From Bartonella sp. AU16XJBT (lineage in GTDB: Bacteria > Pseudomonadota > Alphaproteobacteria > Rhizobiales > Rhizobiaceae), in the NCBI RefSeq assembly GCF_028618665.1, contig NZ_JAQITF010000002.1, forward strand, positions 184,215 to 248,214: 64,000 nucleotides of DNA, in the 5' to 3' direction. The notes beneath the pieces are model-generated. The model was not told where the DNA came from. It saw nothing but the letters and a program-made list of their open reading frames with translations, and searched no databases. This document shows positions 60,345 through 64,000 of the stretch, piece after piece. Every line of letters starts with the position of its first letter. The first letter of the stretch is position 1. Position numbers and translations under genes: made by a program.

Positions 60345-63300
60345 CTAAACAAAATGACGCGTATGGCTACATCCACGCGCCGCAACTTGTTCATTTCCAC
60401 CATTGACGATCATGGCGGCTCGAGTAAAACGCCCATTATCCGTTGTATTACTCCAGCTACCACCCCCTAACAATGCTCTCATTTCAAACGTATTTTGCGT
60501 CTGACTTATGGGTATAGGAAACGTTCCCGATAAAAATTGCCAAACATAACCGCAACCATCCTCACACCCTATATGAGAAACCATACGACGATTTGCCGTA
60601 TCCTTATATCCACCTGAAACCTTAGAGGTTGGTTCTTTCTTGCCAACAATATGTGTCTTTTCATTGCTTCCATACATGGCTGAAGCAAACGCCTCATCAC
60701 TCAGTAAAGATTTTTTAACACGCGCCATATCTGTTACATGATTGATATAATTACGGTTTGTTGTTATATTGGTACGATAGACTGATTTCGTATTTTCACC
60801 CGTGCCTGATTGAAGATAAATATCTACCCAAAGATCTTTAGAGGGATCGTATACCATTCCCTCTGGTGAACTATAAGGGCGGTGATTCAAACACCAGACA
60901 GAATTGGGTAAAATATCCCCTGCTCGATAACCAGACAAGGGGTGACCAGAAATCGTGCCAACATCCGCACAAAGCGTATGAAACCCTCCTATCTTACGGC
61001 AATTCGTCGCTGTGTAACCTGTAGGATAAGTAGAGTTTTCTGATACAACAATTTTATGAGAATCTCTCTCCGGTACCAAATAAAGATAATAATCCTTACC
61101 CGCCGAAAGAGGCGGCATGCTTATTCTCGCATCTGCCGTATAGCTTGCAACCAAAATATCATGGGTTCGTGGCAAAGTTAGATAGGTTCCTTTTTTCACG
61201 GTTAATTGCGCTTTGCCCGTCGCAACAAGAAAGGGGGTGAAAATTGATAAAACCGTTAAATGAGACTGTTTTAGAAAAGTGTTTATCTTTTCTGCGAGAT
61301 TTTTTGCTTGTGTGGCTACTGTATGAGCTGTTGTCGCTGTTTCCAGAGAACTCTTGATACCACTAAGCTCTTTGTTCGTTGTATCGGCTGTTGTTTTGGC
61401 TTCTTCTGCTGTTCTTTTCGCTCTATCAGCGGTTTCCTTGGCTTTATCAGCTTCGCTCTTGGCTTGATAAGCTTTTGAATCTGCTGCTTCGGCTTTTTTC
61501 TTGGCTTCGTCTGCATATGTCCGTGCTAAACTTGCTATAGTCTTAGCATTATCGGCTACTTCCTTCGCGTTGTTAGCTGTACTCCACCCTTGATGAGCTG
61601 TGTTGCCTGAATTTTCCGCTATCTTCTTGGCTTCATCTGCGTACGTACGCGCTAAACTTGCTATAGTCTTAGCATCACCTGCTACTTCCTGAGCTTTATT
61701 GGCATTACTCCACCCTTCATGAGCTGTACTTTTTGCCTTTTCTACCTCACTGCGCGCTTGTGCTGCCTCATAGTTAGCATAACCAGCTGTCTGTTTGGCT
61801 TCTTTCGCTATCTTTTCAGCTTCACCCGCTACTGTCTCTACCTGTGATGCCTTCTTTTGTGCACCATCAGCTACCTTCTTTGCCTCTTCGGCTGTCGACT
61901 TCGCACTATTGGCTACTTGTTTTAGACTATCCAAAGCTCCTTTCGTTTCTTCTGCTACCTTCTCTGCTGCTTCCGCTTTACTCTTTGCTGCTGTAGCTAT
62001 ACCCTTCAACGCTTCTGCACTCAACTGCCCTGCCGCCTCTCGTGAACGCGCTGCTGCCTCTACTGCCGCTTTCGCTTCCTCTGCTAAGCTCTTGGCTGCT
62101 TCAGAAACTTGTTTAGCTTCTTGCGAAACTGTCTCTGCTATCAATGCCTTTGCCTTAATCGAAATAAGATCTACTGTTGTTTTCCTCGCAGATGTCTTCG
62201 CATCTTCGGCTGTTTGTTTCGATTCATTCGCTATTGCCTCTACGCTTTCGGATTTAGCCTTTGCCTCTTCTGATAATGTTTTCGCTTCTCCAGACTTCGT
62301 TAACGCTTCTGAGATCTGTTGGCTTAAATCATCACCTGTCTGCTTGGCTTCCTTGGCTGTAGACAATGCCCTTTCTGCTAAACCCTTAACTTCTCCTAGC
62401 GTTTGATTGGTTTGTGTTGCTAGATCTTTTGCCTGTGACGCAATGGTAAGAGCTTCTGCCGCTGTATTCTTCGTAGAATTAGATGTTGCTGTAACCGTTC
62501 CTAAAGAATTCTTAAGATTATCAAGTTCTTGGTTCGTTGTTTCTAAAGTTTGCTTTGATTGATCTGCAGAACCTTTTGCTTCATTGGCTAATCGAGACGC
62601 TTCTGTCGCATCCTGTTGAGCTTGTTCTGATTTCAACGACGCTCTATCTGCTGTCTCTTTCGCTTCCCTTGCATCCTTCAACGCCTCATCAGATTTCGTT
62701 TGAACTTGCTGTGCTGTCTTTGTCAATTCTGTAACTGAAGCTGTAGCGCCTTGCGATAAACCTTTTGCCTCTTCCGCAAGCCCCTTGGCTGCATCCGCAA
62801 CACTCTTCGCTTGTTCTGCTGTCTCTTTCGCAGCATCTGCTGTCTGTTTGCCTTCTCTTACCTTTGTTAAGGCTGTCTCTACTGACTTTTCTACTTGGGA
62901 TATTGTTTTCGTCAGTTCTATAACTGAATCCGTCGCCCGTTCCGATAACCCTTTCGCCCCTTCCGCCATATCCTTGGCATCATCAGCTGTCTGTTTGGCT
63001 CCATCTGCCTTTAGACTTGCTTGCGTTGCTACAGTCTTAACTTCGTGACACGTCGCTACCGCCGTCGCTGCTACTTGGGTCGTCTCTGTCGCTGTTTGAG
63101 AAGCTTCTCTTGCTGTTTGTTCTGCACGTTCAGCAATCAATTTCGATTCATCGGCTAACCTCTTGGCTTCTGTCGAAACATTCACTGCGCTGTCACTCGC
63201 CTGCTTGACCTCTGCAAAACTTTCCAATGTCGTCGCTAAAAAACCTTTTGTATTACTCACTTCTCCTGTGGCTCTATCTACGGCTGCTTTGGTCTCTTCC

Positions 63301-63686
63301 GCCATGTGCTTTGCAGCTTCAGAGGCATTTTTGGCTTCTTCAGCTAAGCCTTTAGCGCTATCCGCTGTCTCTTTTGCAACATTCGCAGTTGCCGTCACGG
63401 ATGTAACCGCTTCACCCGTTTTCGTCACTTCGCTAAGCGCTTGTTCCGATACCTTCTTCGATTCTTCTGCAACTTGTTGCGCACCATTGGCACGCGCCAT
63501 CGCTTTTTCCGCTTCTTGCCTTGCATTAACAACCTGTTCTAGCGGTGCAAAAGTTTCATACGAATATAAAGAGGCCGTTCCTAAAAGCTTGGGAACAACA
63601 ACACTATCTTGCGAAAGCCCTTCTCTGATTTCCTCTTCAGTCGCTACCGGTATCAGATACTCATGACTATGATCAGGTATCTTCAT
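60345..63686 (-). CDS. Giant alanine-rich coiled-coil tail fibre with C-type-lectin-like tip
   Basis: A 1113-residue phage protein. Residues 1-55 look like a virion-attachment end (SHEYLIPVATEEEIREGL). Residues about 55-825 are continuous Ala/Lys/Glu-rich helix with 7-residue periodicity (AKGLAEEAKGLSQGA-type), fitting a long trimeric coiled-coil shaft. Within it, a 42-residue unit (AKTIASLARTYADEAKK) is tandemly duplicated. After about 825 comes a globular part. The last ~110 residues contain CGYVWQFLSGTF, MRALLGGGSW and QVAARGCSHTRHF, resembling the formylglycine-enzyme/C-type-lectin-fold receptor-binding domains of phage and DGR-variable proteins. Probably binds the recipient surface. Confidence 0.85.
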   Translation of the reverse strand: MKIPDHSHEYLIPVATEEEIREGLSQDSVVVPKLLGTASLYSYETFAPLEQVVNARQEAEKAMARANGAQQVAEESKKVSEQALSEVTKTGEAVTSVTATANVAKETADSAKGLAEEAKNASEAAKHMAEETKAAVDRATGEVSNTKGFLATTLESFAEVKQASDSAVNVSTEAKRLADESKLIAERAEQTAREASQTATETTQVAATAVATCHEVKTVATQASLKADGAKQTADDAKDMAEGAKGLSERATDSVIELTKTISQVEKSVETALTKVREGKQTADAAKETAEQAKSVADAAKGLAEEAKGLSQGATASVTELTKTAQQVQTKSDEALKDAREAKETADRASLKSEQAQQDATEASRLANEAKGSADQSKQTLETTNQELDNLKNSLGTVTATSNSTKNTAAEALTIASQAKDLATQTNQTLGEVKGLAERALSTAKEAKQTGDDLSQQISEALTKSGEAKTLSEEAKAKSESVEAIANESKQTAEDAKTSARKTTVDLISIKAKALIAETVSQEAKQVSEAAKSLAEEAKAAVEAAARSREAAGQLSAEALKGIATAAKSKAEAAEKVAEETKGALDSLKQVANSAKSTAEEAKKVADGAQKKASQVETVAGEAEKIAKEAKQTAGYANYEAAQARSEVEKAKSTAHEGWSNANKAQEVAGDAKTIASLARTYADEAKKIAENSGNTAHQGWSTANNAKEVADNAKTIASLARTYADEAKKKAEAADSKAYQAKSEADKAKETADRAKRTAEEAKTTADTTNKELSGIKSSLETATTAHTVATQAKNLAEKINTFLKQSHLTVLSIFTPFLVATGKAQLTVKKGTYLTLPRTHDILVASYTADARISMPPLSAGKDYYLYLVPERDSHKIVVSENSTYPTGYTATNCRKIGGFHTLCADVGTISGHPLSGYRAGDILPNSVWCLNHRPYSSPEGMVYDPSKDLWVDIYLQSGTGENTKSVYRTNITTNRNYINHVTDMARVKKSLLSDEAFASAMYGSNEKTHIVGKKEPTSKVSGGYKDTANRRMVSHIGCEDGCGYVWQFLSGTFPIPISQTQNTFEMRALLGGGSWSNTTDNGRFTRAAMIVNGGNEQVAARGCSHTRHFV
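61500..61752 (-). repeat. 126-base tandem repeat inside the fibre gene
   Basis: The segment with CTAAACTTGCTATAGTCTTA recurs at an offset of 126 bases (anchors at 61525 and 61651), encoding two copies of a 42-residue unit with ARTYADEAKK and HxGWS elements. The copies differ at several positions, so the duplication is not brand new. Confidence 0.8.
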
Positions 63687-63707
63687 CTGCTGTCCTCCTT
63701 ACTCCCT

Positions 63708-63941
63708 CTAAAGTCCTTCATACAAAGAACACTCTTTCAAATCTTCAACATCTTCGCTTAAAGAGTCTAAGCGCTTCTCCATCTCTTTCAGAGAGCCATC
63801 AAACTCTGTTTTCAAAATGCCTCTCATCAACTCTAAAACGCCATTAAGAGGCGCATGGACAAAACCTCCCCCTGAATACAAAACAACCCGTACTTGAGAC
63901 GGGTCGCTAAGTTCTGATATTGCAAACGGTTTTAATGACAT
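63708..63941 (-). CDS. Small phage protein upstream of the fibre
   Basis: A 77-residue protein (starts MSLKPFAISELSDPSQVRVV, ends in a charged coil MEKRLDSLSEDVEDLKE). GAGGAGTTGAA sits directly before the ATG. It lies between two fibre genes and may be a connector or fibre-attachment factor. No family recognised. Confidence 0.75.
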   Translation of the reverse strand: MSLKPFAISELSDPSQVRVVLYSGGGFVHAPLNGVLELMRGILKTEFDGSLKEMEKRLDSLSEDVEDLKECSLYEGL

Positions 63942-63950
63942 TTCAACTCC

Positions 63951-64000
63951 TCATGTCTTGATCCCATAAACCACACTCACATTAACCGGGCGCGTTTCAA
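63951..64000 (-). CDS. C-terminal end of a phage tail-fibre protein (partial)
   Basis: An open frame enters from the right edge and ends TGA (63951-63953), encoding ETRPVNVSVVYGIKT. This ending (RPxNVxxxYxIK) is the hallmark of phage tail-collar fibre C-termini. Most of the gene lies outside the window. Confidence 0.7.
   Translation of the reverse strand, partial: ETRPVNVSVVYGIKT

Noticed and set aside
61795..62406. 203-codon frame antisense to the tail-fibre gene (plus strand), and similar ones at 62785-63048 and 63163-63666
   Set aside because: They arise because the repeated Ala/Lys/Glu codons of the fibre give long stop-free complements. Their products are Ser/Ala/Phe/Cys-rich with no family, and they lack ribosome-binding sites.

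Overview
The window comes from a low-GC alphaproteobacterium of the Rhizobiales, almost certainly a Bartonella. The evidence is the gene orders (rlpA-dacF-tmk-holB-metG-tatD-MBL hydrolase; pyrB-pyrC'-plsY-dprA-topA-rnr), DUF3126 and DUF6163-type proteins, an AT-rich base composition, long decayed-looking spacers, and a LexA whose whole length resembles Bartonella LexA as I remember it. The species cannot be fixed from the sequence alone.

Layout. 1-2.4 kb: end of a membrane protein, a 3-hydroxyisobutyryl-CoA hydrolase overlapping a small membrane protein, and a small lipoprotein. 2.5-10.6 kb (minus strand): the conserved rlpA to MBL-hydrolase cluster covering cell wall, dTMP synthesis, replication clamp loading and tRNA charging. 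10.6-12.6 kb: a long spacer with tRNA-Lys, a CtrA-type motif and two DnaA-box-like repeats. 12.6-25 kb: lexA, rimO, ttcA, rpsD, murI, a TrmJ-like methyltransferase, sfsA, map, radC, an alpha/beta hydrolase, a DUF192 protein and a double cold-shock protein. 25-30 kb: a complete branched-chain amino-acid-type ABC transporter (substrate-binding protein, livH, livM, livG, livF). 30-34 kb: gatA/gatC, ruvX and an AidB-like protein. 34-43.6 kb: pyrB, a dihydroorotase-like subunit, plsY, dprA, topA, rnr. 43.8-55.3 kb: MFS transporter, rpmG, nuclease, uracil-DNA-glycosylase-like protein, Lrp/AsnC regulator, cobT, dusA, glpD, a DsbA-like thiol oxidoreductase, accB and accC. 55.5-58.5 kb: tRNA-Thr and chromosomal genes including a DUF900 lipoprotein esterase.

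58.7-64 kb (minus strand) is the end of a phage-derived region, either a prophage or the Bartonella gene transfer agent locus. It holds the end of one tail-fibre gene, a 1113-residue alanine-rich coiled-coil fibre with a C-type-lectin-like tip, a small conserved-type phage protein, an intrinsic terminator, and a compact lysis cassette. The cassette is an endolysin with a C-terminal membrane hairpin, overlapping inner- and outer-membrane spanin genes, and a small membrane protein. The head and packaging genes should lie beyond base 64000.

The most unusual points are proteins that keep their fold but lose key residues. LexA has Ala-Ser instead of Ala-Gly at the self-cleavage site and no recognisable SOS box upstream. 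The DacF-like penicillin-binding protein keeps SxxK but has lost SxN and KTG. The AidB-like protein lacks the acyl-CoA-dehydrogenase signature segments. The dihydroorotase-like protein lacks its metal-binding HxH (a known state in this group). The giant tail fibre and its lysis cassette are the main accessory features.
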